A DNA stretch of 64,000 nt from Aurantiacibacter atlanticus (GCF_001077815.2 NZ_CP011310.1:2948401-3012400); one strand, 5' to 3'; counted from the first letter of the stretch, positions 19,480-28,970 are shown. Notes: generated by a model from the sequence alone, not told the origin. Numbers and translations are program-made.

Positions 19480-20316
19480 ATGTGCCGCTTGTATGGATTT
19501 CGCGCGAGTGAGGCGACCAAGGTCGAATGCACGCTGGTGCATGCGCAAAATGCCCTGATGGTACAGAGCCAGTCTGACCAGGCAGGCAAATCGCACGCGA
19601 ATGGCTGGGGCATGGTATCTTTTGACGGACGTGTCCCGCATGTGGAGCGGCAGGCGTGGGCGGCCTATCATGGCGAACATTTTCGCCGGGCGGCAGGAAG
19701 GATATACGCGAAACAAGTGCTTGCCCATGTTCGCCGGGCGACGGTTGGTGAGCCAACGCTGGCTAACACGCATCCGTTTCTTGATGGCGGCTGGGCGCTC
19801 ATTCATAATGGCACGATCCCTAATCTCGATCGGGTCCGTCCGCTTTTGCTGGCGCAGCTTCCAGAACATCGCCGCGCGGCGATCACCGGCGACACCGATA
19901 GCGAGCATGTGCTGCAATTGCTGCGCGCGATGCAGGATCGCCAGCCCGCCAGACCATCGCTGGATATCCTTGACGCCATGATCGGAATGATCGCCAGATG
20001 GTGTCACGAGATAGATCCGAGCGCGCGACTGGGCCTTAATTTGCTGGTTACCGATGGACGCCAGATGATCGGTAGTTGTCTCGGCAGACCGCTGCATTTC
20101 GTCGAGCGGCGCGGGGTGCATGATTGCGAGATATGCGGCTTCCCGCATATCCACCACAAACCCCGGCATGCCTATCGGGCGGTAGTGATCGCGTCGGAGC
20201 CAATCAGCCATGAAGAGTGGCACGAAGTGCCCGACGGCTCGGTCTACCGCATCGATCCTGATTACCGACTCGAGCTTCGCTCGTTTGCCCTCGGCAATGA
20301 GCGAAGCTCGGGTTGA
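19480..20316 (+). CDS. Class II glutamine amidotransferase (YafJ/GAT_4 type)
   Basis: The frame is open from 19420, but the ATG at 19480 places Cys directly after Met (MCRLYGFRA), as required for the N-terminal nucleophile of this family. The motifs SHANGWGMVSF, ANTHPFLDGGWALIHNGTI and TGDTDSEHVLQLL follow the YafJ pattern. The 278-residue enzyme would release ammonia from glutamine in the cytoplasm; its acceptor is unknown. It diverges from the hemerythrin/ATP-grasp pair. An ATP-grasp ligase and a glutaminase side by side could work together, but the opposite strands make this only a suggestion. Confidence 0.87.
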   Translation: MCRLYGFRASEATKVECTLVHAQNALMVQSQSDQAGKSHANGWGMVSFDGRVPHVERQAWAAYHGEHFRRAAGRIYAKQVLAHVRRATVGEPTLANTHPFLDGGWALIHNGTIPNLDRVRPLLLAQLPEHRRAAITGDTDSEHVLQLLRAMQDRQPARPSLDILDAMIGMIARWCHEIDPSARLGLNLLVTDGRQMIGSCLGRPLHFVERRGVHDCEICGFPHIHHKPRHAYRAVVIASEPISHEEWHEVPDGSVYRIDPDYRLELRSFALGNERSSG

Positions 20317-20413
20317 AATTATACACCATGGGCTCTGCATAGATTGATGGTCCTTGGGCATCGTGGCGAGCATCAGCTTACGCAGCACAGCACCCCCCGG
20401 CATTAAGTAGACT

Positions 20414-20429
20414 TCCGGAACACTACGGA
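20414..20429. promoter_or_regulatory. Possible regulatory dyad upstream of the Na/Ca exchanger
   Basis: The sequence TCCGGA-ACAC-TACGGA is three mismatches from the consensus dyad. It lies 86 bp upstream of the likely start at 20515 and resembles the 19429 copy over most of its length, including flanking bases. Confidence 0.35.
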
Positions 20430-20514
20430 TAGCGGTTTGGCGGAGATCAAGCCGATCATAGGTTGCAATGGCACACCCGGCTCCAATTCAATCCCGCACG
20501 CCGCCAGGCAGAAT

Positions 20515-21555
20515 ATGTGTGGTTTCGCGGTGAACGCGCTCCCTCTCGCAGTGCTGATTGCTATCTTTGCTATCGCCGCCAGCGCTGTGTGGTGGGCAGG
20601 CTCGCATCTCCCGCGCTATGTCGTCGGCCTCAGCGATAAAACGGGGCTGGGTCAGGGCTTTGCCGGCATGCTGGTGCTGGGCGGGATAACCTCGCTGCCT
20701 GAACTGGCGACGGCGACCACCGCCGCTGCCATCGGGGCGCCGTTACTGGCGCTCAATGATGTACTGGGGAGCGCGGCCTTCAATATCCTACTGCTCGCGG
20801 TGGCCGATATGCTGCTCGGGCCGCACCCCTTGACCTCAGTCGTCGCTAAGCCGGTCACCCTGATACAGGGTGTTTTGGGAATGATGGTACTGGGGCTTGT
20901 CATCGCGGCGATCACATATGGGGAAAGCCAGCTCTTTGGGTTGGCCGGCTTGGGTTCGACATTGGTTTTTGGCTCTGCAGTGGCCGCCATCTGGATTGCC
21001 GATCGATCCGAACGCCGACCAATGTGGCTGGTAGTCAATCAACCCGATCTCGCCTTGGCAGCAGAAGCAGAGCACAGTGACATCAGCTGGCACCAGATCT
21101 TGCTCGGTCTAAACATGTTAGCTGCGATTATCCTTATTGCCGGAGGAGTTCTGGCGACCAGCGCCACTATGATCGCACAGCAGACCGGCTTGGGCGGCAG
21201 CGTTATGGGCTTCCTGTTCGTTTCGGCAGCCACATCTCTGCCGGAACTCAGCGCGATCACCGGAGCTATTCGTAACCAGCGTTATGAATTGGCGATAGGC
21301 GAGGTCTTCGGTTCCAACCTTTTCAACATAGCATTCATCTTTGTTATCGATCTTGTCTCCCCCGGTCCGCCCGTGCTCGGACTGGCCGGACCGTTCGAAG
21401 CGATGGCGGCGTTGCTTGCGCTGCTGATGTCGGGCGTGTTCGTGCTCGGATTGATCGAGCGGCGCGATCGGACCATCCTGCGGATGGGCGTGGATTCAAT
21501 CGCGGTGCTATTGGTTTACGGGATTGGCCTTGCCTTGCTGCTGACAATCGCATGA
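20515..21555 (+). CDS. Sodium/calcium exchanger family membrane protein (CaCA, YrbG-like)
   Basis: The protein has ten or eleven hydrophobic segments and two inverted alpha-repeats. The first is GGITSLPELATATTAAAIG followed by DVLGSAAFNILLL; the second is SAATSLPELSAITGA followed by EVFGSNLFNIAF. The S-L-P-E and G-S-x-x-F-N residues are the ion-binding signatures of the CaCA superfamily. It probably exports Ca2+ or another cation in exchange for Na+ or H+. I prefer the ATG at 20515 (MCGFAVNALPL), since the in-frame extension to 20437 is hydrophilic. It stands alone on the plus strand, with a convergent lipoprotein gene downstream. Confidence 0.87.
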   Translation: MCGFAVNALPLAVLIAIFAIAASAVWWAGSHLPRYVVGLSDKTGLGQGFAGMLVLGGITSLPELATATTAAAIGAPLLALNDVLGSAAFNILLLAVADMLLGPHPLTSVVAKPVTLIQGVLGMMVLGLVIAAITYGESQLFGLAGLGSTLVFGSAVAAIWIADRSERRPMWLVVNQPDLALAAEAEHSDISWHQILLGLNMLAAIILIAGGVLATSATMIAQQTGLGGSVMGFLFVSAATSLPELSAITGAIRNQRYELAIGEVFGSNLFNIAFIFVIDLVSPGPPVLGLAGPFEAMAALLALLMSGVFVLGLIERRDRTILRMGVDSIAVLLVYGIGLALLLTIA

Positions 21556-21717
21556 TAGCCAGATTCAGAAAGCCCTACAGCGTCCCCCAGACGAAGGTTG
21601 CGATATCTAATCTGGCGGACCCGCCAACAGCGCGCAGGCTATCCCGTCCTTTATGGCGCTGTCGGCGATGACACGTGCATCTCATTGCGTGGATAAGCTG
21701 CGGCTGGCCAGAACCGA

Positions 21718-22308
21718 CTATTGCTCGCCTGGATATTCCACTAGCGGACCTATCCGGTCGATCACTTCCCGCGCATTGAATGCCCGCATTGTGCCATTGG
21801 GCGTGATGCCATCACCAAGACGGATTTCGGCAATCGCCTCGAACCGCTCGACCTCGCGAATATCGACATGGTCGGTCCAGAATGAATGGCCATAATAAGG
21901 ATACCAGCTGCGCCAGCCGCGTGGGCCGTAATACCGCCATGATGGCTGCCAATAGCCATAATAGGATCCATACCATGGATCATAGAGCGGGTCGCGCCTG
22001 ACCTCGCGCTCAATATCGTGTTCAACCACGCGGTCTTCGATGGCAAACCAATCCCGCCCCTGCTCCAGCGTCAGCTCCGCCGCGCGGAATAATAGATAGC
22101 TCTCCACTTTCTCGCGCGAGGTCAGCGTATTGCCTGCAAAGGATACCCGGTAGCGGTCTTCACCCAAACGCTCATCGCTATAGCCGCCAGCAATCCTGTT
22201 GGCCGAGGCGATTGGCTGGTATGGCGTGCTGCGAGAGGCACAGCCCGCTATCACCAAAGATGTTGCCGCCACTGCCGCGATCATCGCCTTTTTCAAAAAG
22301 CCGTCCAT
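21718..22308 (-). CDS. CC0125/CC1285-type lipoprotein
   Basis: A signal peptide ends in a lipobox (VIAGC, Cys about residue 23 from the ATG at 22308). The mature protein has the segment GGYSDERLGEDRYRVSFAGN followed by SREKVESYLLFRAAELTLEQG, the hallmark of the Caulobacter CC0125/CC1285 lipoprotein family. It then has a Trp/Tyr-rich stretch (YYGYWQPSWRYYGPRGWRSW). It is probably anchored in the outer membrane facing the periplasm. The function is unknown. The gene is convergent with the exchanger at 20515, and I saw no clear hairpin terminator in the 160 bp between them. Confidence 0.8.
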   Translation of the reverse strand: MDGFLKKAMIAAVAATSLVIAGCASRSTPYQPIASANRIAGGYSDERLGEDRYRVSFAGNTLTSREKVESYLLFRAAELTLEQGRDWFAIEDRVVEHDIEREVRRDPLYDPWYGSYYGYWQPSWRYYGPRGWRSWYPYYGHSFWTDHVDIREVERFEAIAEIRLGDGITPNGTMRAFNAREVIDRIGPLVEYPGEQ

Positions 22309-22406
22309 TGCAAATCTCCTGTGGGCCCATGTCACAGGAGATTTCAGCCAGATAGCGAGAAGCGTGCTATAGGTAATATTCCGTTTTTGACCGAGAACAC
22401 CAGCGG

Positions 22407-24521
22407 CTATTTCCTGAGCACGACACGGGCATCAAGCGCGACCACTCCATCCGCATCGGCGATGAGTGGATTGATATCAAGTTCCGCAATCCGGGGGAGC
22501 GCCAGCGCGATATTCGACAAGGCGGCGATTACCTCCGCAACCGCGGTCTGATCAGTTGCTGGGACATTGCGATAGCCAGACAATAGACGCGCAATGCGTG
22601 TTTCCCCAATCAGTTGCTTCGCCCGCTCTAGATGAACTGGCGGCAGCGCAATGGACTTGTCGTCAATCACTTCAATTGCAGTTCCCCCTGCCCCGAACAG
22701 GATCACCGGCCCGAATGAGGGATCGCATGCGATACCGGCAAACAGTTCATGTGCAGCCTTTCGCCGGATCATGGGCTGGATGGCAAAGCCTTCGATCCGG
22801 GCTTCTGGAAACCGTGTGGCGATCCGCTTGGCCATAGCGCGCGCCGCCTGCCTGACTGCTGCTGCATCGGCCAGTCCGAGGACCACCCCGCCAAAGTCGG
22901 ATTTGTGGGTTATGTCGGGTGAGACAATCTTGATCGCATAAGGCGCCGGTAACTCTGTACAGGCCTGCTCCGCCAGTTCGGCCGTCGCGGCGAACTGCGT
23001 GGAAACAACGGGGATGCCAAACGCTGCCAGCAATCCTTTAGCCTCAATCTCGCTCAGCAAGTGACGGTTATCCGCAAGAACAGCATCGATGATCGCATCG
23101 CCCCGCACAATTGCATCGACATCGGGAGCGCTCGCCCCGTCCGGCAAAATCTGCACCCGCGCCCAGCGCGCAGCAGTCGCATAACCGAATGCCCGAATTG
23201 CCTGAGCAGGCGTTGAGAATTCGGGAATGCGGGCAGCGCCAAGAACTTCATGCGAAGACGCGCGATTAGCATCGCCCAACCAACAGGCAATGACGGGCTT
23301 CTTGCGCGGAACGGACCCAGCGGCATCGGCCACAGCGCGCGCAGCTTCGCCCGGCATAAGCAAGCCGGTGGGGCAATTCATCGCGAGCACGGCATCAACG
23401 CCGTCGTCCGCAAGCACCGCCTCCATGGCGGCCCGATACCGAGCAGATCCCGCATCGCCGATAATATCGACCGGATTGGCCCGTGACCAACCCGGTGGCA
23501 GCACCGCATCGAGGCGGGAAACTGTATCATCTGACAATTCGGCAAGCGGCGCAGAGGTGACTTCCATCGCATCGAGCGCCAGCACACCTGCGCCGCCGCC
23601 ATTGGTGACAATGGCCAGCCGCTCACCCGGCAGCTCTGGAACATCGTCGAGCATTGCGGCAGCATCGAACAAGGCGTCTAGGCTGCTCGCTGTAACGATC
23701 CCCGCCTCATGGAAGGCCGCACGATAGACCTCCCATGATCCGGCCAGCGCGCCAGTGTGCGACAGGGCAGCGCGGCCAGCGACAGTTCCGCGCCCCGCCT
23801 TCAGCACGATCACAGGTTTGATAGCTGTTACCGCACGGGCCGCTTTGACAAAGGCCCGGCCATCATCCAGCCCTTCCATATAGATCAGGATAGCGCGGGT
23901 CTGCGGATCTGCTGCAAGCAATTCGAGCAGTTCATCGAACCCGGTCTGCGCCATATCGCCGATTGACAGGATTGCCGAGAAACCCACGCCGTGCGGAGCC
24001 GCCCATTCTACCATTGCCGATGCAATCGCACCGCTTTGCGAAAGCAATGCCAGTTCGCCGGCCGGAGCATCGTGGGAAGCGAAAGACGCATTGATTCCCA
24101 TATGTGGCAAGATGATACCAAGGCAATTGGGCCCGATAATCCGGATGCCTGCCTCGCGCGCAACGCGCAGCATTTCCTGACCCGGCTCGGTTGTCTTGCC
24201 CAGTCCTGCGGAAATTATCACCGCAAGACCAATACCCTTGGCCGCCAATTTACGCAGCACATCTGGCACCAGCCGGGCAGGAATCGCAATCACGGCGAGC
24301 GCAGGCCCTGGCGGGACGGTTTGAATGCCCGTGTGACAATGGGCACCGGGAATTACCAGCTTATGAGGGTTGACTGCATGCAGTTCAAACCGGTCTGCCT
24401 CGCGCAGCAGATTGGTCAGTACCGCATGACCAACCGAACCTGTTTCCTGCGACGCCCCAACCAGCACGATCCGGCTAGGCCGAAGCCAATGCGGTTCAAG
24501 TGAGGGTAGTCGATCCGTCAT
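22407..24521 (-). CDS. ADP-forming acetate/acyl-CoA synthetase (fused alpha-beta)
   Basis: This 704-residue fusion has the order CoA-binding domain (RIVLVGASQETGSVGHAVL, IGPNCLGIILP), ligase-CoA domain with GRAALSHTGALAGSW, whose His is the likely phosphorylated residue, and a C-terminal ATP-grasp domain (APYAIKIVSPDITHKSDFGGV, ILFGAGGTAIEVIDD). It would convert an acyl-CoA, ADP and phosphate to acid, CoA and ATP, or run in reverse. Forming ATP from acyl-CoA suits energy-limited or low-oxygen growth. The ATG at 24521 is preceded by GGAGAG. It is on the same strand as the cation ATPase and GNAT genes, 77 bases after the ATPase stop, and may be co-transcribed with them. Substrate preference cannot be read. 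Confidence 0.9.
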   Translation of the reverse strand: MTDRLPSLEPHWLRPSRIVLVGASQETGSVGHAVLTNLLREADRFELHAVNPHKLVIPGAHCHTGIQTVPPGPALAVIAIPARLVPDVLRKLAAKGIGLAVIISAGLGKTTEPGQEMLRVAREAGIRIIGPNCLGIILPHMGINASFASHDAPAGELALLSQSGAIASAMVEWAAPHGVGFSAILSIGDMAQTGFDELLELLAADPQTRAILIYMEGLDDGRAFVKAARAVTAIKPVIVLKAGRGTVAGRAALSHTGALAGSWEVYRAAFHEAGIVTASSLDALFDAAAMLDDVPELPGERLAIVTNGGGAGVLALDAMEVTSAPLAELSDDTVSRLDAVLPPGWSRANPVDIIGDAGSARYRAAMEAVLADDGVDAVLAMNCPTGLLMPGEAARAVADAAGSVPRKKPVIACWLGDANRASSHEVLGAARIPEFSTPAQAIRAFGYATAARWARVQILPDGASAPDVDAIVRGDAIIDAVLADNRHLLSEIEAKGLLAAFGIPVVSTQFAATAELAEQACTELPAPYAIKIVSPDITHKSDFGGVVLGLADAAAVRQAARAMAKRIATRFPEARIEGFAIQPMIRRKAAHELFAGIACDPSFGPVILFGAGGTAIEVIDDKSIALPPVHLERAKQLIGETRIARLLSGYRNVPATDQTAVAEVIAALSNIALALPRIAELDINPLIADADGVVALDARVVLRK

Positions 24522-24598
24522 TTTCTCTCCGGGTCCTAGAACCGAAATGGTGCCCGATAATCATCGAGGCGGCATGCGAAGTCCCAGACGGTTGCGCA

Positions 24599-27217
24599 TT
24601 ACGCAATGCTCCGGGCAGGTGAACGAAGGAGCCATTTGGTCACCTCTGTCACCAACAAGACTGCAGCTGCTCCGGCAAGGCATTGCCAGAACACGATCAT
24701 GTGGACCGGCTGGACACCAAGCAAGTTCTGCATCGGAGGGAAGTAGAGTGCTCCGATATGCAAGGTCAGCGCAGCAGCCATGCCGAAAAACATCCAGCCA
24801 TTTTCAGGCGGGTGCCAGCGCCAGAATGGCCGGTGGAGGCTGCGGACACTCAGCAAGAATGCATTCTGGAACAGCACAACCATCAGCAACACAGCATTGC
24901 GCGCTTCAGCTGTAGTGTCGCCCGCTCCAAGATGGGTGGCGAGCATCCAAACAGACATGGCGGTCATCACGATTGCGCCGGGTAACATCAGGATCACCGC
25001 TTCCCGATCCAGCAAGGCTGCCAGCTTGCGACGGGGAGGCTGCTGCAATTCATCTCCTTCGCCCCGACCGAACCCAAGCGTGACATCCTGAACCCCATTG
25101 GTGACAAGATTGAGCCACAGGAGCTGGACCGGCGTAAGCGGCATTGGCAAGCCAGCAGCCAGCGCGCCCAGAAACATGCAAATCTCGGCCAATCCGGTGG
25201 CAACCATAAACAGTACGATTTTTCGCACGTTCAGGAAAGTGACCCGTCCTTCTTCAATCCCGGCTACGATGGTGGCGAAATTGTCATCGGCCAACACCAT
25301 ATCGGCCGCGCCACGTGCAACATCCGTGCCCCCGCGCCCCATTGCCACGCCGATATCCGCCGCGCGCAATGCTGGCCCATCGTTCACGCCATCGCCAGTA
25401 ACGGCGACGATTTCTTCCGCCTTTTGCAATGCGCGGACGATGGCAAGCTTTTGTGCCGGTTCGATCCTGGCGTAGATGAGGGCGCGACCGACATTCTCTG
25501 CAAACTCATCACTCTCACAGTCAAGCGCTGCAAGTTCTACCCCGGTCACCACTGTTTCAGGATTGGTTGAAAGGCCCAGCTGGCGGGCAATGGCAAGCGC
25601 TGTGGCCGGATGGTCGCCGGTAATCATGCGCACGCCGATTCCTGCTTCACGACAACGCTCTACTGCTTTGACCACGCCGGAGCGCAGCGGATCACCCAGA
25701 CCGACAAAGCCAAGCAGGCGCAACCCGTGAAGGTGGTCCTTGATATGTCCATTGTACTGATCCGACATCCCATCCGCGAGGACCAGCACGCGGTAGCCGT
25801 CACTGGCCATGCGTTCGACTATGTCAATGCTATCGGGATTGGCATCGGCACACATTGCCAGCACCGTTTCGGGCGCACCTTTGACTACGATCTGGCTCCC
25901 TCCGTTCGTCGCCGCCTCGACCGCGGCAAAACGCGCTGCAGGCTCGTAAGGAATGACCGACAAGCGTTCTATACCTAATAAAGTGGCCGGATCGTTGCCC
26001 GTTTCCTCGGCGAGATCAAGCAATGCCACATCAACAGCGTCGCCGACCGTACTGCCGGTATCGGTAAGTTGCGCTTCATTGCACAAGGCCGCTGCGCGGC
26101 TAAGATCCGACAACGCATCGGGAAAATCTTCGGTCAACCAGTCCTTGCGATTTACAATGGTGCCATCGGGCAAGGCGGCCTGTTCTACCGTCAGGCGATT
26201 GAGCGTCAGCGTGCCGGTCTTGTCGCTGGCGATGAGGGTGCAGGCACCGAGTCCCTCCACGGCGGGCAGGGCACGAACAATGACATTGCGCCGTGCCATC
26301 CGGCTTGCAGCGGCGGACAAGGCGACGGTAACCGCAATGGGCAAGCCTTCGGGAATGGCCGCGACCGCCAAAGCGATTGCCAGAAGCACGATATCGCGCA
26401 GTCCTTCGCCCTGGAGCGCGAGAACGCCTGCCAAAAGAAGGATCAAAAGTATCGTCGCCAACGATATCTGGCGAGCAAGCAGCCCCATCCGCCGTACCAG
26501 CGGCGTGTCCACGGCCGTGCGGGTGGCCGCCGCGAGCGTTGTGCCGATCTCGCCCAGGAGTGTCTCGGTACCGGTCGCGACCACTACACCCACGCCGCGC
26601 CCCTCTACAACCGTAGTGCCAGCGTGCGCCATTGTCAGACGGTCGCCAGGCGGCGTGTCCATTTCTATGAACGCTTGAGCATCCTTTGCCGCTGGCGCGG
26701 ATTCACCGGTCATCAGGGATTCGTCAATCCGCAAACCAAGGGATGACAGCAAGCGCAGATCAGCTGTTACTTTGAAGCCGCTTTCCAATTCGACGATGTC
26801 GCCCGGCACAATCTCGGCAGAGGGTATTTCCCGCGCAATTCCGCCGCGCCGGATACGGGCTGTTTGCGGCACCAGCATGCGCAAGGCCATAGCGCTCGCA
26901 TCGGCTTTGTATTCTTGATAGCTGCTGATGAGGGCATTCGTGGTGAGAACGCCGAAAATGAAGATTGCGTCCCATCTGTCTCCGATAGCAAGTGATAAGG
27001 CACCTGCACCCAGCAACAGATAGATAAGCGGATTGGTGAACTGGCGTAGGAAGATGCGCAGCGGACCGGAATTTCGCGTTTCCGGCAGGCTATTGCGGCC
27101 AAAAGCCGACAATCGTTCATTTGCCTCGGTTTCGTCGAGGCCCGTCACAGACGACTGCGCGCCCGCCAGAGCCTCGCTACAACTCAGCGCATACCAGGAC
27201 TTTCGCTCCGACTTCAT
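24599..27217 (-). CDS. P2-type cation-transporting ATPase (CtpF/Ca2+-ATPase-like)
   Basis: The 872-residue pump has all P-type landmarks: the actuator loop TGES at 170-173, PEGLP at about 289-293 in the fourth membrane segment (typical of P2 pumps), DKTGTLT with phosphorylated Asp at about 332, and the hinge TGDGVNDGPALRAADIGVAMG. A short cation-ATPase N-terminal region and about ten membrane segments complete it. There are no metal-binding CxxC repeats, so a Ca2+, Mn2+, Na+ or K+ substrate is likelier than a soft metal. It starts seven bases after the GNAT gene stop and is almost certainly in the same operon. CtpF, a pump of this class, is part of the mycobacterial DosR regulon. Confidence 0.92.
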   Translation of the reverse strand: MKSERKSWYALSCSEALAGAQSSVTGLDETEANERLSAFGRNSLPETRNSGPLRIFLRQFTNPLIYLLLGAGALSLAIGDRWDAIFIFGVLTTNALISSYQEYKADASAMALRMLVPQTARIRRGGIAREIPSAEIVPGDIVELESGFKVTADLRLLSSLGLRIDESLMTGESAPAAKDAQAFIEMDTPPGDRLTMAHAGTTVVEGRGVGVVVATGTETLLGEIGTTLAAATRTAVDTPLVRRMGLLARQISLATILLILLLAGVLALQGEGLRDIVLLAIALAVAAIPEGLPIAVTVALSAAASRMARRNVIVRALPAVEGLGACTLIASDKTGTLTLNRLTVEQAALPDGTIVNRKDWLTEDFPDALSDLSRAAALCNEAQLTDTGSTVGDAVDVALLDLAEETGNDPATLLGIERLSVIPYEPAARFAAVEAATNGGSQIVVKGAPETVLAMCADANPDSIDIVERMASDGYRVLVLADGMSDQYNGHIKDHLHGLRLLGFVGLGDPLRSGVVKAVERCREAGIGVRMITGDHPATALAIARQLGLSTNPETVVTGVELAALDCESDEFAENVGRALIYARIEPAQKLAIVRALQKAEEIVAVTGDGVNDGPALRAADIGVAMGRGGTDVARGAADMVLADDNFATIVAGIEEGRVTFLNVRKIVLFMVATGLAEICMFLGALAAGLPMPLTPVQLLWLNLVTNGVQDVTLGFGRGEGDELQQPPRRKLAALLDREAVILMLPGAIVMTAMSVWMLATHLGAGDTTAEARNAVLLMVVLFQNAFLLSVRSLHRPFWRWHPPENGWMFFGMAAALTLHIGALYFPPMQNLLGVQPVHMIVFWQCLAGAAAVLLVTEVTKWLLRSPARSIA

Positions 27218-27224
27218 TCTATTG

Positions 27225-27821
27225 CTAGCGAAACGTCTTCTCGACCAGCATTATCGTCGGGTCATCCGGCTGGGTCCGTACGGTAAAGCCCATTTCGCGC
27301 TCAAGACGCAAGGCATCGGCTTGGCTGATACTTTGCAGGGCGTAAATCCGCCTGACGCCCATGGCAGCGGCATAATTGGCGCCATGGTCAAGAAGCATCC
27401 AGCTTATCCCTTTATGCTTGGCGTCTTCGCGCGTGCACATTGCAATTTCAGCAGAATCGAAATCTGCATCTGCGACCAGCATGGCAGTCGCAAGAATCTC
27501 TCCGTCCTCATCGTCGATCGCCAGGAAATCGATCGAGGAATCATCATCGTCGCGCAACATCGCTTCCAACCGAGCATCGTCCACTTTGCGCAAACCCGAA
27601 AGAAAGCGGAAATAGAGATCTTCAGATGTTACCCGTTCAAAGAAACGTTCCAGAGCGCTGCGGTCTTCTGGCCGCGCAGGCGTGATTGTCACCTTCACGC
27701 CGGTATGGGTGGTTGCGACAGCATTCCAGCCTTCCTGCGCTTCACGATTGGAGAAACTGCGCGAGGGCGAGTGCTGGTCAGTCGCAGGCGTTGGGCCTGG
27801 CGAAGATTTGACGTCTGTCAT
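27225..27821 (-). CDS. GNAT-family N-acetyltransferase
   Basis: The 198-residue protein has a GNAT fold from about residue 45. ITPARPEDRSALERFFERVT is the first strand and helix, DEDGEILATAMLVADADFDSAEIAM follows, and HKGISWMLLDHGANYAAAMG takes the place of the acetyl-CoA loop. Related domains occur in the C-terminal part of Pat-type lysine acetyltransferases fused to acyl-CoA synthetases. Here the GNAT protein stands alone, but an ADP-forming acyl-CoA synthetase is two genes away, so control by protein acetylation is possible. The ATG follows AAGGAG by seven bases. A tandem half-site (TCCGTA-GACA-TCCGTA) lies 56-71 bp upstream. Confidence 0.82.
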   Translation of the reverse strand: MTDVKSSPGPTPATDQHSPSRSFSNREAQEGWNAVATTHTGVKVTITPARPEDRSALERFFERVTSEDLYFRFLSGLRKVDDARLEAMLRDDDDSSIDFLAIDDEDGEILATAMLVADADFDSAEIAMCTREDAKHKGISWMLLDHGANYAAAMGVRRIYALQSISQADALRLEREMGFTVRTQPDDPTIMLVEKTFR

Positions 27822-27876
27822 GAATTAGCTCCTTTTCACAGGAACGGTTTCTGCGCCGCGTGCAATCGGTCGGCCA

Positions 27877-27892
27877 TCCGTAGACATCCGTA
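27877..27892. promoter_or_regulatory. Tandem TCCGTA half-sites upstream of the GNAT-ATPase operon
   Basis: TCCGTA-GACA-TCCGTA is two perfect copies of the right arm of the dyad at the usual 10-bp period, in direct rather than inverted orientation. It is 56 bp upstream of the GNAT start, similar to the other sites. It also lies between divergent genes, 184 bp before the LptB-like gene. Confidence 0.45.
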
Positions 27893-28075
27893 GAGCCATG
27901 CTGATGCCGGCGTGCCAGCTTCAAAGGATTGCGGGAGTTTCCTGGCGTTTCTCGGTATCTGCCAGACGCAATTGCGGAACCTGATCGCTCCCTGATGCGA
28001 GGCCAACCAGAACTGGTAGCGCCTCTCAAGCAATTGGACGGCGCGAAGGTGATCAATACGAGAGCCCAAGATCCG

Positions 28076-28810
28076 ATGCGCCAGGAAGGTCCCTTTGCTA
28101 GTCTTGAAGTGATCGACATCCACAAATCCTTTGGCGAGCGGCCTGTTTTGAATGGTCTGTCGTTAACTGTGAGACAAGGAGAGGTCGTTGGGCTGTTCGG
28201 ACGTGATGGAGCGGGCAAAAGTGTGAGTTTTTATTGCATTCTCGGAATGCTGAAACCCGATGCTGGCCGTATCATGTTGCGCGGAGATGATATTTCACGA
28301 TTGCCGTTCTACCGTCGCGCGATTCTTGGTTTGGGTTACTTGCCGGAGCAGCCCTCTGTTTTTAGAGGTCTGACGGTCGAACAGAACGTGCAGGCGATGC
28401 TGGAAATTTCCGAAACTGATCGGCAGCGTCGCCATGAGCGCCTCGAAACTCTGCTGACAGATCTCAATATTGCGCATCTGCGCAATACGCGGGCGACATC
28501 TTTATCGGGCGGCGAGCGCAGAAGGTGCGAAGTCGCTCGCGCGCTGGCCCTCGATCCGTCCGTCATGCTGCTCGATGAACCCTTCGCAGGCATAGATCCG
28601 CTTACCATCGCGAGTATCAAAGAGCTGATTCTGAAAATGAAGCGGCGGAATATCGGTATTCTTATAACCGATCAGAATGTGCCCGAGATGCTCGACGTGA
28701 TCGATCGGGCCTATGTGATCGATCGGGGGCGGATGGTATTCGAAGGATCGTCCGATGAAATGCTCCACAACCCGACCGTTTTACGAACCTACCTTGGCAG
28801 CCGACGCTGA
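28076..28810 (+). CDS. LptB-like ABC transporter ATPase with altered nucleotide-site motifs
   Basis: Overall likeness is to LptB, the ATPase of the lipopolysaccharide exporter: LGYLPEQPSVFRGLTVEQN, TSLSGGERRRCEVARAL (signature about 143-147), VMLLDEPFAGIDP (Walker B and Glu) and TYLGSRR at the end. Three key elements depart from LptB. Walker A reads GRDGAGKS (42-49) rather than GPNGAGKT. The Q-loop reads LPEQ rather than LPQE, with Glu91 where Gln is expected. The H-loop reads ITDQN with Gln200 where His is expected. No lptA or lptC neighbours are seen. I chose the ATG at 28076 because family similarity starts soon after it. It may be a divergent paralogue with slowed or regulated ATP hydrolysis. 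Confidence 0.85.
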   Translation: MRQEGPFASLEVIDIHKSFGERPVLNGLSLTVRQGEVVGLFGRDGAGKSVSFYCILGMLKPDAGRIMLRGDDISRLPFYRRAILGLGYLPEQPSVFRGLTVEQNVQAMLEISETDRQRRHERLETLLTDLNIAHLRNTRATSLSGGERRRCEVARALALDPSVMLLDEPFAGIDPLTIASIKELILKMKRRNIGILITDQNVPEMLDVIDRAYVIDRGRMVFEGSSDEMLHNPTVLRTYLGSRR

Positions 28811-28941
28811 ACGAGACAAGTTTCGATAATGTCGGAGAGCCTCAAGGTCCCCTGCCATCACTCGTTCGTCCAGTTCGAATTAAGTATCGGTGCTCTCATT
28901 CTGGCAGAGGAACTGCAAAGCGCGGTGATGGCACCTAAAAG

Positions 28942-28970
28942 TCACCCCGGCCCTCTAAGAACCGGGGTGA
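28942..28970. other. Strong hairpin, 9-bp perfect stem
   Basis: TCACCCCGG pairs perfectly with CCGGGGTGA across an 11-base loop. It lies in the gap between the convergent LptB-like and hsp20 genes. A GGTGA at 28924-28928 could pair instead with the left arm, so two folds compete. There is no T-run after it, so a simple intrinsic terminator is not shown. Confidence 0.55.

Noticed and set aside
24588..24605. TTGCG-CATTA-CGCAA dyad at the end of the P2 ATPase gene
   Set aside because: It overlaps the stop region of the ATPase, has a short stem and no T-run, and resembles no other site in the window.
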